From a virus: 21,407 nucleotides of DNA. Every line of letters begins with the position of its first letter. Within the stretch, counting starts at the first letter, position 1. Location: positions 1 through 21,407 of the IMG/VR virus record IMGVR_UViG_3300027608_001887, one strand, 5' to 3'. Under the pieces are notes generated by a model. The model made no database searches, was not told the DNA's origin, and saw nothing but the letters and a program-made list of their open reading frames with translations. Shown here piece by piece: positions 21,370 through 21,407 of this stretch. The position numbers were made by a program, and so were the translations under genes.

Positions 21370-21407
21370 TTAATACATACCATAAACAGCAACTTTATCA
21401 CCAGCAA
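21370..21407 (-). CDS. C-terminal 11 codons of a minus-strand gene cut by the right edge
   Basis: Reading leftward from the edge, one frame gives AGDKVAVYGMY then TAA at 21370-21372. The strong terminator just beyond it supports this as a true gene end. Too little is visible to assign a function. Confidence 0.6.
   Translation of the reverse strand, partial: AGDKVAVYGMY

Overview
This window looks like part of the genome of a T4-like contractile-tailed bacteriophage (Caudoviricetes, myovirus type). It carries recognisable T4-type tail and neck proteins (tail tube gp19, a very large tail sheath gp18, probable gp15, gp14 and gp13), a family B DNA polymerase and a SNF2-type helicase. The DNA is AT-rich, genes are packed tightly on both strands, and there is no rRNA, tRNA or insertion sequence. 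A host in the Bacteroidota (Flavobacteriia-like) is an inference. It rests on start codons preceded by A/T-rich sequence with no Shine-Dalgarno motif, on BspA-type repeat proteins, and on a small membrane protein that resembles ones I recall from that phylum.

Layout. Positions 1-6677 (minus strand) hold a neck/tail block read right to left: gp14-like, gp15-like, tail sheath, a 48-aa protein, a HAD-family phosphatase and the tail tube, which runs off the left edge. A tiny plus-strand gene (49 aa, ribbon-helix-helix-like) sits at 4969-5118. Positions 6736-10809 (plus) hold a SNF2 helicase, an Fe/Mn superoxide dismutase with a helical N-terminal extension, the gp13-like neck protein and a small beta-rich protein. 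Positions 10806-14818 (minus) hold the DNA polymerase, preceded by two probable fibre or baseplate-accessory proteins. Positions 14846-17582 hold a staphylococcal-type nuclease (plus), two small membrane proteins (minus), a J-domain protein and a DUF2827-type glycosyltransferase (plus), ending in a strong bidirectional terminator. Positions 17658-21289 (minus) hold two tandem paralogous BspA/DUF285-repeat proteins, candidates for receptor-binding adhesins. The right edge catches the last 11 codons of another minus-strand gene and its terminator.

The genes combine virion assembly (neck, sheath, tube, fibres), replication and repair (polymerase, helicase, nuclease) and host-interaction functions (superoxide dismutase, J-domain protein, glycosyltransferase, membrane proteins, repeat adhesins). 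The most notable patterns are these. First, a near-identical A/T element (ATATTTATWWA) lies before almost every gene that leads a transcription unit, in several cases touching the ATG. Second, two adhesin genes have base-identical ends and 75-bp modular repeats, an architecture suited to recombinational variation. Third, a phage carries an SOD with intact metal ligands. All functions are assigned by reading the sequence; no database search was possible.
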